Made by a program: the position numbers and the translations under genes
The notes under the pieces: generated by a model
Databases searched by the model: none
The model's input: only the letters and a program-made list of their open reading frames with translations
Told to the model about the DNA's origin: nothing
DNA from: Rheinheimera sp.
Lineage (GTDB): Bacteria > Pseudomonadota > Gammaproteobacteria > Enterobacterales > Alteromonadaceae
Assembly: GCA_008015325.1 (NCBI GenBank)
Contig: SSFI01000062.1
Span: forward strand, 1 to 46,927
Length of the DNA stretch: 46,927 nt
Reading direction: 5' to 3'
In this document: piece after piece, positions 19,597 to 33,282 of the stretch
Layout of the letters: every line of letters begins with the position of its first letter
How positions within the stretch are numbered: the stretch's first letter is position 1

Positions 19597-19815
<219 letters not shown>

Positions 19816-19842
19816 TCGCAGCCAGGCTCCAAGCATCCAGTA

Positions 19843-19874
19843 AAAACAAAACCCGGTTTCCCGGGTTTTGTTTT
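19843..19874. terminator. Bidirectional terminator between infA and clpA
   Basis: AAAACAAAACCCGG and its exact complement CCGGGTTTTGTTTT form a 14-bp stem with a TTTC loop. A-rich and T-rich arms make it work for both convergent genes. Confidence 0.9.
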
Positions 19875-19890
19875 ATGCGCGTACCAGTCT

Positions 19891-22149
19891 TCAGGCCGGT
19901 ACTTCATCTTCATGATAATCAAACAACAGCTCGTCGCCTTGCAGATCAATGCGCACTTCGCCCCCCTGGCTTAGTCGGCCAAACAAAATTTCGTTAGCCA
20001 AAGGTTTTTTCAGCTGTTCCTGCACCACTCGTCCCATCGGCCGCGCGCCCATCGCCTGGTCGTAACCTTTATCCGCCAGCCACTGCCGCGCGGTGGGACT
20101 CAGTTCCAGTTGCACCTGTTTTTTGTCCAGCTGTACCTGCAGATCACAGACAAACTTGTCGACGATTTGCAGAATAATATCGCGACTTAAATGCTGGAAC
20201 CAGATAATGCCATCCAGTCGGTTGCGGAATTCAGGACTGAAAGTCCGGTTAATTTCCGCCAGTGCATCGTGGCTGTGGTCCTGCTGCTTAAAGCCGATGG
20301 TCTTACGCACAGTTTCCTGCACACCGGCGTTGGTGGTCATCACCAGCACCACATTACGGAAGTCAATTTTACGACCATTGTTATCCGTCAAAGTGCCGTG
20401 ATCCATGACCTGCAACAATATGTTGTAGATATCACTGTGGGCTTTTTCGATTTCATCGAGCAACACCACAGAATACGGATGTTTGGACACTGCATCCGTT
20501 AACAGACCACCCTGCTCAAAACCAACATAGCCTGGCGGCGCACCAATCAGGCGGCTGACCGCATGCCGCTCCATGTACTCAGACATGTCAAAACGCAACA
20601 GTTCGACGCCCATAATGCGGGCCAGTTGTTTAGTGACTTCGGTTTTGCCGACGCCGGTCGGGCCTGCAAACAGAAAACTGCCGATAGGTTTTTCTTCGTT
20701 GCCCAAGCCTGAACGCGATAAGCGGATAGCCGAAGTCAGAGCTTCAATCGGCGCGTCCTGCCCAAACACCACCAGTTTCAGATTGCGGTCGAGATTGGCC
20801 AGCACATCTTTGTCAGAAGCAGAGACAGACTTTTCCGGAATACGCGCCATTTTGGCGATGATATGCTCGATTTCCGGTACATTGATCACTTTCTTGCGCT
20901 TTGACGCCGGCAACATACGCTGACTGGCGCCAGCCTCGTCAATCACATCAATGGCTTTATCCGGCAGATGCCGTTCATTGATATACTTCGCCGACAGCTC
21001 TGCCGCCGCACGCAGCGCTTTTTGCGTATAACGCACACCGTGATGCTGCTCATAGCGTTCTTTCAACCCCAGCAGAATTTGCGTGGTGTCGTCGACGCTG
21101 GGCTCTGTGATATCAATTTTCTGAAAACGCCGCACCAGCGCGGTGTCTTTTTCAAAGATACTTTTGAATTCCTGATAGGTGGTAGAACCGATACAACGCA
21201 GGCGACCACTCGACAGCAATGGTTTAATCAGGTTTGAGGCATCCATCACCCCGCCGCTGGCCGCCCCGGCGCCAATGACCGTATGGATTTCATCGATAAA
21301 TAAAATGGCGTCTTTTTCGCGTTCGATTTCTTTTAATAACGACTTCAGCCGTTTTTCAAAATCACCGCGGTATTTAGTGCCAGCCAGCAAAGCGCCCATA
21401 TCGAGCGAATAAATGGTGGCATTGGCAATGACTTCAGGGACCTGATTCTGCACAATGCGAAAGGCCAACCCTTCAGCAATGGCTGTTTTACCGACGCCGG
21501 CTTCACCAACCAGCAGCGGATTGTTTTTCTTGCGGCGGCACAGCACCTGGATAGTGCGCTCTAATTCCAGATCACGGCCTACCAGCGGGTCAATCTGACC
21601 ATTCTTGGCCAGCACATTCAGATTGGCGGTGAAATTTTCCAGATATTTATTATCTTCAACTGCGATCTCACCGTTTTCATCCTGCTGCTGATCGTCTGAC
21701 TGCTCCAGCTTTTCAGACTTAATCACGCCATGCGAAATGAAATTAACGATATCCAACCGGCTGATGTCGGTTTTTTTCAGAAAGTAAACCGCTTGCGATT
21801 CCTGCTCACTGAAAATCGCCACCAACACATTGGCGCCAGTCACTTCAGATTTGCCGGACGATTGCACATGAAACACTGCACGTTGTAAGACTCGTTGGAA
21901 ACCAAGCGTTGGCTGGGTATCGCGCTCTAAGTCACCATCGGGGATCAGTGGCGTAGTGGAATCGATAAAATTAGCCAGTTCCAGACGCAGGCGTTCGATA
22001 TTGGCGCCGCAGGATTTTAATGCATCGCCGGCGGCCGGATTATCCAGTAGTGCGAGCAGCAGATGCTCGACGGTCATATATTCGTGGCGGCGCTCTCTGG
22101 CAAAACGAAACGCCAGGTTCAGCGTTAACTCAAGATCTTTATTTAACAT
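19891..22149 (-). CDS. clpA: ATP-dependent Clp protease ATP-binding subunit ClpA
   Basis: The product has 752 residues. The N domain (1 to about 145) that docks ClpS is followed by an acidic linker and two AAA+ modules. The first Walker A GEAGVGKT is at 215-222 with Walker B LFIDE at 283-287; the second has GPTGVGKTE and [11 protein letters not shown]. An IGF loop in the second module is the ClpP-docking tripeptide. ClpA unfolds N-degron and SsrA-tagged proteins and feeds them to ClpP, which is not in this window. It follows clpS by 48 bp on the same strand, the classic clpS-clpA operon. Confidence 0.97.
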   Translation of the reverse strand: MLNKDLELTLNLAFRFARERRHEYMTVEHLLLALLDNPAAGDALKSCGANIERLRLELANFIDSTTPLIPDGDLERDTQPTLGFQRVLQRAVFHVQSSGKSEVTGANVLVAIFSEQESQAVYFLKKTDISRLDIVNFISHGVIKSEKLEQSDDQQQDENGEIAVEDNKYLENFTANLNVLAKNGQIDPLVGRDLELERTIQVLCRRKKNNPLLVGEAGVGKTAIAEGLAFRIVQNQVPEVIANATIYSLDMGALLAGTKYRGDFEKRLKSLLKEIEREKDAILFIDEIHTVIGAGAASGGVMDASNLIKPLLSSGRLRCIGSTTYQEFKSIFEKDTALVRRFQKIDITEPSVDDTTQILLGLKERYEQHHGVRYTQKALRAAAELSAKYINERHLPDKAIDVIDEAGASQRMLPASKRKKVINVPEIEHIIAKMARIPEKSVSASDKDVLANLDRNLKLVVFGQDAPIEALTSAIRLSRSGLGNEEKPIGSFLFAGPTGVGKTEVTKQLARIMGVELLRFDMSEYMERHAVSRLIGAPPGYVGFEQGGLLTDAVSKHPYSVVLLDEIEKAHSDIYNILLQVMDHGTLTDNNGRKIDFRNVVLVMTTNAGVQETVRKTIGFKQQDHSHDALAEINRTFSPEFRNRLDGIIWFQHLSRDIILQIVDKFVCDLQVQLDKKQVQLELSPTARQWLADKGYDQAMGARPMGRVVQEQLKKPLANEILFGRLSQGGEVRIDLQGDELLFDYHEDEVPA

Positions 22150-22197
22150 AAGACAACTCCCAATCCACCTGAGTTATAAAAAGCTGAGAGACTGCAG

Positions 22198-22518
22198 TCA
22201 GGCACGCTCCATAGTGCAAAGTAACGGATGTTCATGTTCTCTGGCATATTCGCTGACCTGCTGAACTTTCGTTTCGGCAATTCCTGCAGTGAACACACCG
22301 CAGACCGCTTTACCTTCGTAATGAACCTGTAACATCACTTCGCTGGCTTTTTCGTACTGCATATTAAAAAACCGGGTCAGCACATCAATAACAAAATCCA
22401 TCGGGGTGTAATCATCATTGTGCAGCACCACTTTATACATCGGCGGAGGTTCGACTTTCTGTCGTATCAGTTCCGCCAGCCCTTCGGATTGTCCGTCACC
22501 AAATTTAGTGTTGCTCAT
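22198..22518 (-). CDS. clpS: ATP-dependent Clp protease adaptor ClpS
   Basis: The product has 106 residues. After a flexible N-terminal tail, [19 protein letters not shown] carries the Asp pair that binds the alpha-amino group of N-degrons, and QVHYEGKAV carries the conserved His of the pocket. ClpS delivers proteins with N-terminal Leu, Phe, Tyr or Trp to ClpA. It is divergent from cspD, as in E. coli. Confidence 0.97.
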   Translation of the reverse strand: MSNTKFGDGQSEGLAELIRQKVEPPPMYKVVLHNDDYTPMDFVIDVLTRFFNMQYEKASEVMLQVHYEGKAVCGVFTAGIAETKVQQVSEYAREHEHPLLCTMERA

Positions 22519-22603
22519 AGACTATAGTCACGCCTGTTGCTTCCATCAAAGGATGTTGTGTTGATTCTGCCGTATTTCAAGTGGTCGTACTTTTCTAAAA
22601 AAC

Positions 22604-22631
22604 TTGACTAGTTGGACAAATTATCTACAGT
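22604..22631 (+). promoter_or_regulatory. Likely sigma-70 promoter for cspD
   Basis: TTGACT (22604-22609) and TACAGT (22626-22631) are 16 bp apart in the clpS-cspD divergent region. The transcript would have an untranslated leader of about 75 bases before ATG 22713, as is common for cold-shock family genes. Confidence 0.55.
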
Positions 22632-22712
22632 AATTTTTGGAGCCTTGTGCTTAGCAATAGCTCCGGACCTAGAATACAGATTTTAGCTAACGAAGAGAAG
22701 GAAGTAAGTAGT

Positions 22713-22934
22713 ATGGCTACCGGTAAAGTAAAATGGTTCAACAACGCCAAAGGTTTTGGCTTTATCCGTGAAGAGGGTCGTGACGAAGACATTTTCGCCC
22801 ACTACTCCACCATCAGCATGGATGGGTACCGGACTCTCAAGGCGGGTCAGGACGTGACGTTTGAACTATCAGAAGGGCCAAAAGGCCTGCATGCAGTGAA
22901 TATTGCACTGCCAGAAGGTGAAAAACCTGAATAA
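22713..22934 (+). CDS. cspD: Cold-shock-like protein CspD
   Basis: The product has 73 residues and a single cold-shock domain with RNP1 KGFGFIRE and RNP2-like DIFAHYS. DGYRTLKAGQDV and the position next to clpS match E. coli CspD, a single-stranded DNA-binding inhibitor of replication made in stationary phase and slow growth. ATG 22713 follows GGAAG; an upstream in-frame start at 22647 lies inside the leader and is unlikely. Confidence 0.93.
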   Translation: MATGKVKWFNNAKGFGFIREEGRDEDIFAHYSTISMDGYRTLKAGQDVTFELSEGPKGLHAVNIALPEGEKPE

Positions 22935-22947
22935 ACCAGCCCAAATG

Positions 22948-23000
22948 CTGACGATGCAGGGCGTCAGACTCCTAGGGCACGGTTCCAGGCGAAATGCCTG
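22948..23000 (+). other. Two hairpins in the cspD 3' region
   Basis: CTGACG/CGTCAG with an 8-base loop (22948-22967) and CAGGC/GCCTG with loop GAAAT (22986-23000) lie between the cspD stop and its terminator. They could protect the transcript end or form part of a small 3'-derived RNA. Confidence 0.4.
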
Positions 23001-23006
23001 TCAAAG

Positions 23007-23046
23007 CGGTCTGTGATACCCCCGATATCACGGCCGTTTTTGTTTT
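23007..23046 (+). terminator. Intrinsic terminator of cspD
   Basis: CGGTC-T-GTGATA pairs with TATCACGGCCG (one G-U pair and one bulged T) around a CCCCCGA loop, followed by TTTTTGTTTTT. Confidence 0.8.
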
Positions 23047-23153
23047 TCTGTTATGCGCAAAAATCTTTTCAACTCTGCTTTTTCATTTATTACTTAGATT
23101 TATTGCTTTGCCGGATTGATGTGTCAATTGGCACATTCAGTTCGCGCCATAGA

Positions 23154-23177
23154 AAAAGGCACCCGCAGGTGCCTTTT
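23154..23177. terminator. Bidirectional terminator at the end of icd
   Basis: AAAAGGCACC and GGTGCCTTTT form a 10-bp perfect stem with a CGCA loop, 20 bp beyond the icd stop codon. It also faces cspD read-through. Confidence 0.88.
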
Positions 23178-23197
23178 GCATCAATCAACAGACGTGT

Positions 23198-25438
<2,241 letters not shown>

Positions 25439-25474
25439 CTAGCTTTCGACAAGCACCGTTGTCCCAACCGCAAC

Positions 25475-25499
25475 GTACATCCAGCGGTACATCGCAGCG
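25475..25499. repeat. Short tandem repeat upstream of icd
   Basis: GTACATCCAGCG is followed at once by GTACATCGCAGCG, two near-identical 12-13 bp units, about 50-75 bp upstream of the icd start. It could be a regulator site. The rest of the 25427-25725 gap, about 299 bp, shows no gene. Confidence 0.4.
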
Positions 25500-25725
25500 A
25501 AACACCGGTAAATATTAAAATGGGTCCGAAACATCAGTCACAGTGTATCAGCAACAGGCCACGCAGCAGAAGTGCCCGCAGCGACCAATCCTGTTGCTGC
25601 AGCGGCTGCTGCAGAATTCAAGCAATGGCGGCTCAGTGTACGCTTTTCAAGCGCACGGCAAAACCTTTTCTGGACTGACCTGTTGAGAAACCGTATAACA
25701 AAGAAAAGTCTACAGGAGGCATCCG

Positions 25726-26193
25726 GTGCCGGACCGTTCATCTTTACATCTGACAGTGGCCGCGGTGGTCTGTTATCAACAGCGTTTTTTACTGGTTGAA
25801 GAACGCGACAAACACAGCGGCGCTTTGGTACTGAACCAGCCCGCCGGTCATGTCGAACATGGCGAAGACTTAGTCGATGCGATGGAGCGGGAACTGCGCG
25901 AAGAAACAGGCCTGGAATTAGCCCCGACCGGCTGGCTTGGCATCTCACAGTTACGCGCCGCCAACGGCAACTTTTATTACCGGGTGAATTTTATTTTCGA
26001 ACCGGTCTCATTGCCGGCGCACTATGCACCACAAGACCCGGATATCCTTGGCCTGCACTGGTACAGTCCCGCTGAACTGGCACAAGCAGGATTACCGGTA
26101 CGCAGCAAGCTGGTGACTGCGGCGATAGACGCTTACCAGCAAGGCATCCGCTTGCCGCTCGATACCCTGCAGCCGATGACAGATCCGCACTGA
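25726..26193 (+). CDS. nudJ: Nudix phosphohydrolase NudJ
   Basis: The product has 155 residues. The Nudix box runs from GHVEHGE through REETGLEL (about residues 43-65), with the metal-binding REXXEE core as REL-REE. The NFYYRVNFIF strand and DPDILGLHWYS segment resemble NudJ (YmfB), a phosphatase acting on nucleotides and the thiamine precursor HMP-PP. The start is GTG 25726, chosen because a perfect AGGAGG ends seven bases before it. mnmA-hflD-purB follow, the same order as in E. coli. Confidence 0.9.
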   Translation: MPDRSSLHLTVAAVVCYQQRFLLVEERDKHSGALVLNQPAGHVEHGEDLVDAMERELREETGLELAPTGWLGISQLRAANGNFYYRVNFIFEPVSLPAHYAPQDPDILGLHWYSPAELAQAGLPVRSKLVTAAIDAYQQGIRLPLDTLQPMTDPH

Positions 26194-26234
26194 GCTTTGC
26201 ATGCTGCGCACGGGCTGTGTTGGCCATGAAATGG

Positions 26235-26243
26235 TGCTATAAT
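26235..26243 (+). promoter_or_regulatory. Extended -10 promoter element upstream of mnmA
   Basis: TGCTATAAT is a consensus extended -10 box 32 bp upstream of the mnmA ATG. No good -35 is visible. It suggests mnmA-hflD has its own promoter inside the nudJ operon. Confidence 0.5.
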
Positions 26244-26275
26244 CCGCGCCTCTTTTTTTCCACAAAGCGCAGGTT

Positions 26276-27375
26276 ATGTCAGAAAACAGCAGCAAAAAAG
26301 TCATTGTCGGCATGTCCGGCGGCGTTGATTCCTCCGTTTCAGCCTACTTGTTAATCCAACAGGGTTATCAGGTCGAAGGCCTGTTTATGAAAAACTGGGA
26401 AGAAGATGATAATGACGAATACTGCGCTGCAGCCGAAGATTTAAAAGACGCGCAGCAAGTGTGCGACACCCTTGGTATCAAGCTGCATAAAGTCAATTTT
26501 GCCGCCGAATACTGGGACAATGTATTTGAGTATTTCCTTGCCGAATACAAAGCGGGCCGCACGCCAAACCCCGACATCATGTGCAACAAGGAAATTAAGT
26601 TTAAAGCTTTCCTTGAATTTGCCGCCGAGGCGCTCGGCGCTGACTACATCGCCACCGGCCATTATGTACAGCGCCAGGAAGTCAACGGCCACTGGCAACT
26701 GTTGCGGGGCCTCGACACCAACAAAGACCAGAGTTATTTCCTTTACACCATCGGCGAGCAACACGTCGCTCAGACAATGTTTCCGGTCGGTCATCTGGAA
26801 AAACCGGCTGTTCGCGCCATCGCCGAACAACAGGGTCTGATCACACACAATAAAAAAGATTCCACCGGTATCTGTTTTATTGGTGAACGCAAATTCAAAG
26901 ATTTCCTGCAGAAATATCTGCCGGCACAGCCGGGTGACATTATCACCGTTGATGGCGAAAAAATTGGCCGCCACGAAGGCCTGATGTACCACACGCTCGG
27001 CCAGCGCAAAGGCCTTGGCATTGGTGGTACCAAAGATGGTGGCGAAGAACCCTGGTATGTCGTCAGCAAAGATTTAATTAACAATCAGCTGATTGTGGCC
27101 CAGGGCCACGACCACCCTAGCCTGCTGTCCAAAGGACTTACTGCCACGCAACTGCATTGGGTTGACCGGCAAGGCCCGGCTGACACGCTGCGCTGCACCG
27201 TTAAAACCCGTTACCGTCAGCAGGACATTCCCTGCACCTTACGCCGCCTCGGTGCGGACCGGCTGGAAGTGCTGTTTGATGAACCACAAAAAGCGGTGAC
27301 ACCGGGCCAGTCTGCAGTGTTCTACTTAAACGAAATCTGCCTCGGCGGCGGCATCATTGATGAGGCTTTACAGTG

Positions 27376-27376
<1 letters not shown>
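26276..27376 (+). CDS. mnmA: tRNA-specific 2-thiouridylase MnmA
   Basis: The product has 366 residues. The PP-loop [11 protein letters not shown] at 12-22 binds ATP for uridine adenylation, and the two catalytic cysteines are C103 ([11 protein letters not shown]) and C200 ([13 protein letters not shown]). It thiolates U34 of Lys, Glu and Gln tRNAs with sulfur relayed from IscS. The stop overlaps the hflD start (TGATG). Confidence 0.97.
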
Positions 27377-29383
<2,007 letters not shown>

Positions 29384-29390
29384 GCACAAC

Positions 29391-29416
29391 AAGGGCGGTC
29401 TACCGCCCTTTTGTTT
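29391..29416 (+). terminator. Intrinsic terminator of purB
   Basis: AAGGGCGGT and ACCGCCCTT form a hairpin (about 6-9 bp with a short TCTA loop), followed by TTGTTTG. It separates purB from roxA, whose ribosome site starts a few bases later. Confidence 0.82.
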
Positions 29417-29428
29417 GAGGATTTTTTT

Positions 29429-30586
29429 ATGTATCAATTGCATCTTGGCCAGCTCACTGTTGCCGAATTTATGGCGCAATACTGGCAGAAAAAACCAGTG
29501 CTGCTTAAAGGCGGCTTTGCTGATTTTGCCGATCCGCTGACGCCGGATGAACTGGCCGGCCTTGCCACTGAAGAAGAGATTGAGTCCCGTGTCGTTGCCA
29601 AAACGGCTGATGGTCAGTGGCAGCTAGAAACCGGGCCTTTTGAGGATTACAGCGCGTTCGGTGACCAAGGCTGGACTTTGTTAGTGCAGGCCGTTGATCA
29701 CTGGCATCCTGAAGCAGCACAACTGATTGAGCCATTTCGGTTTATCCCGAACTGGCGGATTGACGATTTGATGGTGAGCTATTCGACGCCCGGTGGCGGC
29801 GTTGGCCCGCACCTCGACCAATATGACGTCTTTATCATTCAGGGCATGGGTAAACGGCACTGGCGCGTTGGTATGCCGGACGCCAGCCTGCAGCAAATTT
29901 GCCCGCATCCGCGCTTGCTGCAAATCACACCTTTTGTTGATTGCATTGATGTGATCACAGAACCAGGCGACATTTTATATATTCCGCCAGGCTGCCCGCA
30001 TGACGGTATTTCGGTCGACGCCAGCCTGAGTTATTCCGTCGGTTTCCGTGCACCAGCACAAAAAGACTTACTGACCGGCCTTGCCGATTTTCTGATTGAG
30101 CAGGACCAGAGCGGTGCCCGTTATACAGATCCACATCGCTTGCCGGTCAGCGATATCGGCCGCATCAGTGACGCCGACTTGGATCAGGTGCAACAATTGT
30201 TGCTCGGACTGGTTAATAACCGCACTTTACTGGCGAGCTATTTCGGCCAGTATATCAGCCATGCCAAACATGAGCTGGATGCCAGCGAACCCGAGCCGCA
30301 CTATGCAGCTGACGAAATCATCGAATACCTGGCTGAAGGTTCAGTTTTAGGCCGTTTGGGCGGGCTGCGGATTTGTTACCACCAGGCACATATCGACGCC
30401 GATATCCAGTTATTTATCAATGGCCTGACCATCACGCTGCCTGCCGAAGCGCTGCCATTGGTGCAGTTATTGTCAGAACAGGTGCAGCTGGATGAAGAGG
30501 CGTGCCAGTGGATCGCTGCTGATGCCAATAAAGCTGCGTTAATGACTGAGCTGATTAATCTGGGCTATTGGTATTTTGTTGAATAA
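29429..30586 (+). CDS. roxA: Ribosomal protein uL16 arginine 3-hydroxylase RoxA (YcfD)
   Basis: The product has 385 residues. It is an Fe(II)/2-oxoglutarate oxygenase with a JmjC/cupin fold that hydroxylates an Arg of ribosomal protein L16. The metal triad is H128 and D130 (GPHLDQYDVF) and H191 (GCPHDGIS). IPNWRIDDLMVSYSTPGGG is a family hallmark. The C-terminal part (about 240-385) is the winged-helix dimer region. ATG 29429 follows GAGGA; the upstream TTG at 29411 is inside the purB terminator. Confidence 0.95.
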   Translation: MYQLHLGQLTVAEFMAQYWQKKPVLLKGGFADFADPLTPDELAGLATEEEIESRVVAKTADGQWQLETGPFEDYSAFGDQGWTLLVQAVDHWHPEAAQLIEPFRFIPNWRIDDLMVSYSTPGGGVGPHLDQYDVFIIQGMGKRHWRVGMPDASLQQICPHPRLLQITPFVDCIDVITEPGDILYIPPGCPHDGISVDASLSYSVGFRAPAQKDLLTGLADFLIEQDQSGARYTDPHRLPVSDIGRISDADLDQVQQLLLGLVNNRTLLASYFGQYISHAKHELDASEPEPHYAADEIIEYLAEGSVLGRLGGLRICYHQAHIDADIQLFINGLTITLPAEALPLVQLLSEQVQLDEEACQWIAADANKAALMTELINLGYWYFVE

Positions 30587-30647
30587 AAACCAGAGGGATA
30601 TCGACTTGTGGCGTTGAGGGTTCAGTCCAACGTCATGCGTGACTACA

Positions 30648-30679
30648 GCAGATCGGTCATCTGATGTTGACTGATCTGC
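30648..30679. repeat. Hairpin between roxA and the DUF4826-like gene
   Basis: GCAGATCGGTCA and TGACTGATCTGC pair over 12 bp with one G-U pair and an 8-base loop. It is at a convergent junction but has no T-run on either side. Confidence 0.5.
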
Positions 30680-30708
30680 AGCTCACTCGATCTCGGCCAG
30701 GTTTGCTA

Positions 30709-31140
30709 TCAAACCGGCTGACTGTTCCAGAAGTCGTCCGCTTCAAACAACTGATAAATCTGCTCCGCACGGCTGATCAGTAACTTCACATAATCAGCAC
30801 CGGTTTGGTCCTGTACACCAGCTTCCATCAGCTGCTGCGCCTGCATTTGCCAGCGGAATGAGAAGGCCCGCAGCGCTTCACGTGCATTCGCGGCACCACT
30901 GAGTGCCATCACATCTGTCGGTAAATCGCCGGTGATCGCCCAATAACTCTTACGATCAATCCCATTGATCTTCCAGACAGCGACAAAAGGCGGCAAATAT
31001 CTGGATTCCTGCACAGCAACAGTGTCCATGACCACACCCTGCTCTGCTAAAAATAAATTGGCCTTCTGAAATTGCGCACGAACCCATTCGCTGGTTTGCT
31101 GCTCGGTCATTGGCTCGTTATTTTGTTGTTGCTTGTCCAT
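30709..31140 (-). CDS. Small protein resembling DUF4826
   Basis: The product has about 143 residues with no signal peptide. SEWVRAQFQKANLFLAEQGV at the N-terminus, LPPFVAVWKINGI, YWAITGDLPTD and FSFRWQMQAQQL recall the DUF4826 family seen in Alteromonadales and Shewanella, which has no known function. ATG 31140 follows GCAGGT at 7-8 bases; a TTG at 31155 or ATG further in is possible. It is divergent from the leucine dehydrogenase gene, with a palindrome between them. Confidence 0.65.
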   Translation of the reverse strand: MDKQQQNNEPMTEQQTSEWVRAQFQKANLFLAEQGVVMDTVAVQESRYLPPFVAVWKINGIDRKSYWAITGDLPTDVMALSGAANAREALRAFSFRWQMQAQQLMEAGVQDQTGADYVKLLISRAEQIYQLFEADDFWNSQPV

Positions 31141-31211
31141 ACTACATACCTGCAAAAGAACTGAACCCGCACTTTAAGTCAGCACAGCAGATTTCGCAAC
31201 CATCAACAAAT

Positions 31212-31223
31212 ATTGTCGACAAT
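31212..31223. promoter_or_regulatory. 12-bp palindrome, possible operator
   Basis: ATTGTCGACAAT lies in the divergent region between the DUF4826-like gene and the leucine dehydrogenase gene. The core TTGTCGACAA resembles TNGT-N-ACNA operators of FadR-type GntR regulators. Confidence 0.4.
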
Positions 31224-31348
31224 CGACTGGAATGACCAGTTTATTATTGCCAGATTTGATAGCGCAAGTGCTGGCGAAATGGTAAATTCCGCCGCGAAAA
31301 ACCGGCCCTACCCCAGAACTTTTCTGGCATAAATCGGAGCATAAGAAA

Positions 31349-32392
31349 GTGGCAGTATTTAACCACCCTGAGTTTGACAACCATGAACAAGTCGTATTTT
31401 GCAGTGACCCGGCGACGGGGCTCAAAGCAATTATCGCCGTCCACAGCACTGCATTAGGACCCGCCTGTGGCGGTTGCCGGATGTGGGATTATGTGTCTGA
31501 TGACGAAGCCCTGGTCGATGTGTTGCGGTTATCCCGTGGCATGACCTATAAAAATGCCATGGCTGGTCTGCCGCTTGGCGGAGGCAAAGCGGTCATTATT
31601 GGCAATGCCAAAACCATTAAATCTGAAGCCCTGTTTCGTAAATTCGGCCAGTATGTACATGCACTGAGTGGCCGCTACATCAGCGCCGAAGACGTCAATA
31701 TCACTACGGCGGATATTTCCATCGTCAATCAGGAAACGCCTTATGTTGCCGGTCTGGAAGGAAAAAGCGGCAACCCAGGTCCATTCACAGCCCTCGGTAC
31801 ATACCGTGGCATCAAAGCGGCCGTCAAACATAAGTTTGGCAGTGACGACCTTAAAGGCCGTACTGTTGCAGTGCAAGGTCTTGGCAGTGTCGGCTTCTAT
31901 TTATGTGAACACCTGCACAAAGAAGGCGTTAAGCTGATTGTCACTGACATCAATCAGGCCGCAGTAGACCGCGCCGTCAGCCTGTTTGGCGCTACAGCAG
32001 TCGGCCTTGATGCCATTTATGACGTAGCATGCGACGTGTATGCCCCATGCGCGCTGGGCGCGACCATCAATGACGATACCCTGCCACGTCTGCAATGCGC
32101 TATTGTCGCCGGTTGCGCGAACAATCAGCTGAAAGAAGCCCGTCATGGTGATTTACTGCGGCAAAAAGGCATTTTGTATGCGCCGGATTATGTTATCAAC
32201 GCCGGCGGTATTATCAACGTGTCGATGGAGATCCGGCCAGAAGGTTATGACGAAGCGCAGTCAACCAAGCAAGTGCTGGCGATTTACGACACGCTGCTGA
32301 CCATCTTCAGCCGTGCCGAACAAAGCGGTCAGCCGACCAATCTGGTGGCTGACCTGATGGCGCAGGAAATTATTGCCCGCGGCAATAAATAG
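31349..32392 (+). CDS. ldh: Leucine dehydrogenase (Glu/Leu/Phe/Val dehydrogenase family)
   Basis: The product has 347 residues, typical for leucine/branched-chain dehydrogenase and shorter than glutamate dehydrogenase. It deaminates Leu, Val or Ile to keto acids with NAD+. GPACGGCRMW is the substrate region, K68 and catalytic K80 lie in MTYKNAMAGLPLGGGK, and the NAD loop GLGSVG is at 177-182. The start is GTG 31349 with GGAG 8 bases upstream. It is alone, followed by a strong terminator; no bkd genes are adjacent. Confidence 0.92.
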   Translation: MAVFNHPEFDNHEQVVFCSDPATGLKAIIAVHSTALGPACGGCRMWDYVSDDEALVDVLRLSRGMTYKNAMAGLPLGGGKAVIIGNAKTIKSEALFRKFGQYVHALSGRYISAEDVNITTADISIVNQETPYVAGLEGKSGNPGPFTALGTYRGIKAAVKHKFGSDDLKGRTVAVQGLGSVGFYLCEHLHKEGVKLIVTDINQAAVDRAVSLFGATAVGLDAIYDVACDVYAPCALGATINDDTLPRLQCAIVAGCANNQLKEARHGDLLRQKGILYAPDYVINAGGIINVSMEIRPEGYDEAQSTKQVLAIYDTLLTIFSRAEQSGQPTNLVADLMAQEIIARGNK

Positions 32393-32411
32393 TCATCAGT
32401 GCTGTTTTGCT

Positions 32412-32444
32412 AAAAAAATCCACCGCAATGCGGTGGATTTTTTT
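32412..32444. terminator. Bidirectional terminator after leucine dehydrogenase
   Basis: AAAAAAATCCACCGC and its complement GCGGTGGATTTTTTT form a 15-bp perfect stem with an AAT loop. It serves both convergent genes. Confidence 0.92.
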
Positions 32445-32481
32445 GTGTCTTCAAAAAGTGCCGGGTTTACTATTTGCCACT

Positions 32482-33189
32482 TCATTTCGACCAGTCGGTA
32501 AAACTCTTGGTCAGCCGGTAAACATAAAAGCTGGACATCTCGGCGCTGAGTTTAGCGAACAGGTCAAAATTCGACAGATTGACTGTCAGAAAACAAACGG
32601 TGCCGCAATTCACTGGCCTGAAGGTGGAGCTCGGTGCGGCGTACACTTTGGCACTGAAGCCATATTGTAATGCCAGCTTATGCACCCGATAGGCGTGATA
32701 ATCACTGGTGACAAACCACAACGGGACCTGATGATCAAGCCGGCTGTTCAGCGTATAAAACTCATGATAAGTCGTCGCGCCGCCATGGAAACAGTCTAAG
32801 CGGGTCTGGCGGTTAAGCAGCGGCCGCAGATAATCCAGATAAGGCTGACAATGCAAAGTCGTGATATGAATCAGCGGCGCCTCATGCGAGGTCTGATTTA
32901 CCAGTTGCGCCAGTTGCGTCAGACGGGCTTTAGCGCAATCCGGAATGTTGTTTTCATCGCCGCCACAGCCGGGTAAGACAAAATTACCGTTAAAATCCGC
33001 CGGAAAAGCCGTCGACGCCACTTCGGCGTTATACCAATCCCGCACCTGATTCGCGACCCAGCCATTGCCAAACAGATAAAACCAGCCAAGCAACAGCCAC
33101 AAGCCCCATTTCCGGTAACGGACCGCGGCGACCAGTAAGCCCCAAAAGAATAAATTGTGCGGATATAAAAAAGGTTCAATCAGGTCTTT
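32482..33189 (-). CDS. DUF218 (ElyC/YdcF-like) membrane protein
   Basis: The product has about 235 residues from GTG 33189. I chose this start because GGAG lies six bases before it and a good promoter (33224-33252) lies just upstream. The frame stays open to 33381, but those codons overlap the start of divergent wecC. Two N-terminal membrane segments (LFFWGLLVAAV and WLLLGWFYLFGNGWVA) lead into a divergent DUF218 domain: LPGCGGDE, TTYHEF with the T-E pair, and VTSDYHAYRVHKLA with conserved His and Arg. ElyC-type proteins are linked to undecaprenyl-linked glycan assembly. Placement beside wecC suggests a role with the polysaccharide made here; that is inference. Confidence 0.68.
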   Translation of the reverse strand, partial: KDLIEPFLYPHNLFFWGLLVAAVRYRKWGLWLLLGWFYLFGNGWVANQVRDWYNAEVASTAFPADFNGNFVLPGCGGDENNIPDCAKARLTQLAQLVNQTSHEAPLIHITTLHCQPYLDYLRPLLNRQTRLDCFHGGATTYHEFYTLNSRLDHQVPLWFVTSDYHAYRVHKLALQYGFSAKVYAAPSSTFRPVNCGTVCFLTVNLSNFDLFAKLSAEMSSFYVYRLTKSFTDWSK

Positions 33190-33223
33190 CACCAGCCACT
33201 CCGACTGCCAATATACAGCCGTT

Positions 33224-33252
33224 AGTATGAAGTTGCCCCGATGCAGAAACAA
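33224..33252 (-). promoter_or_regulatory. Likely sigma-70 promoter of the DUF218 gene
   Basis: On the minus strand, TTGTTT (33252-33247) and CATACT (33229-33224) are exactly 17 bp apart. Transcription would start near 33217, about 28 bases before GTG 33189, which supports that start. Confidence 0.6.
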
Positions 33253-33282
33253 GCAGTGTTTACGCAGAAAAATGCTGTTCAG

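Noticed and set aside
25538-25948. A 136-codon minus-strand reading frame across the icd-nudJ gap and nudJ
   Set aside because: It is antisense to the clear Nudix gene, is rich in Arg and Ala without family motifs, and has no ribosome site. I treat it as a shadow of nudJ.
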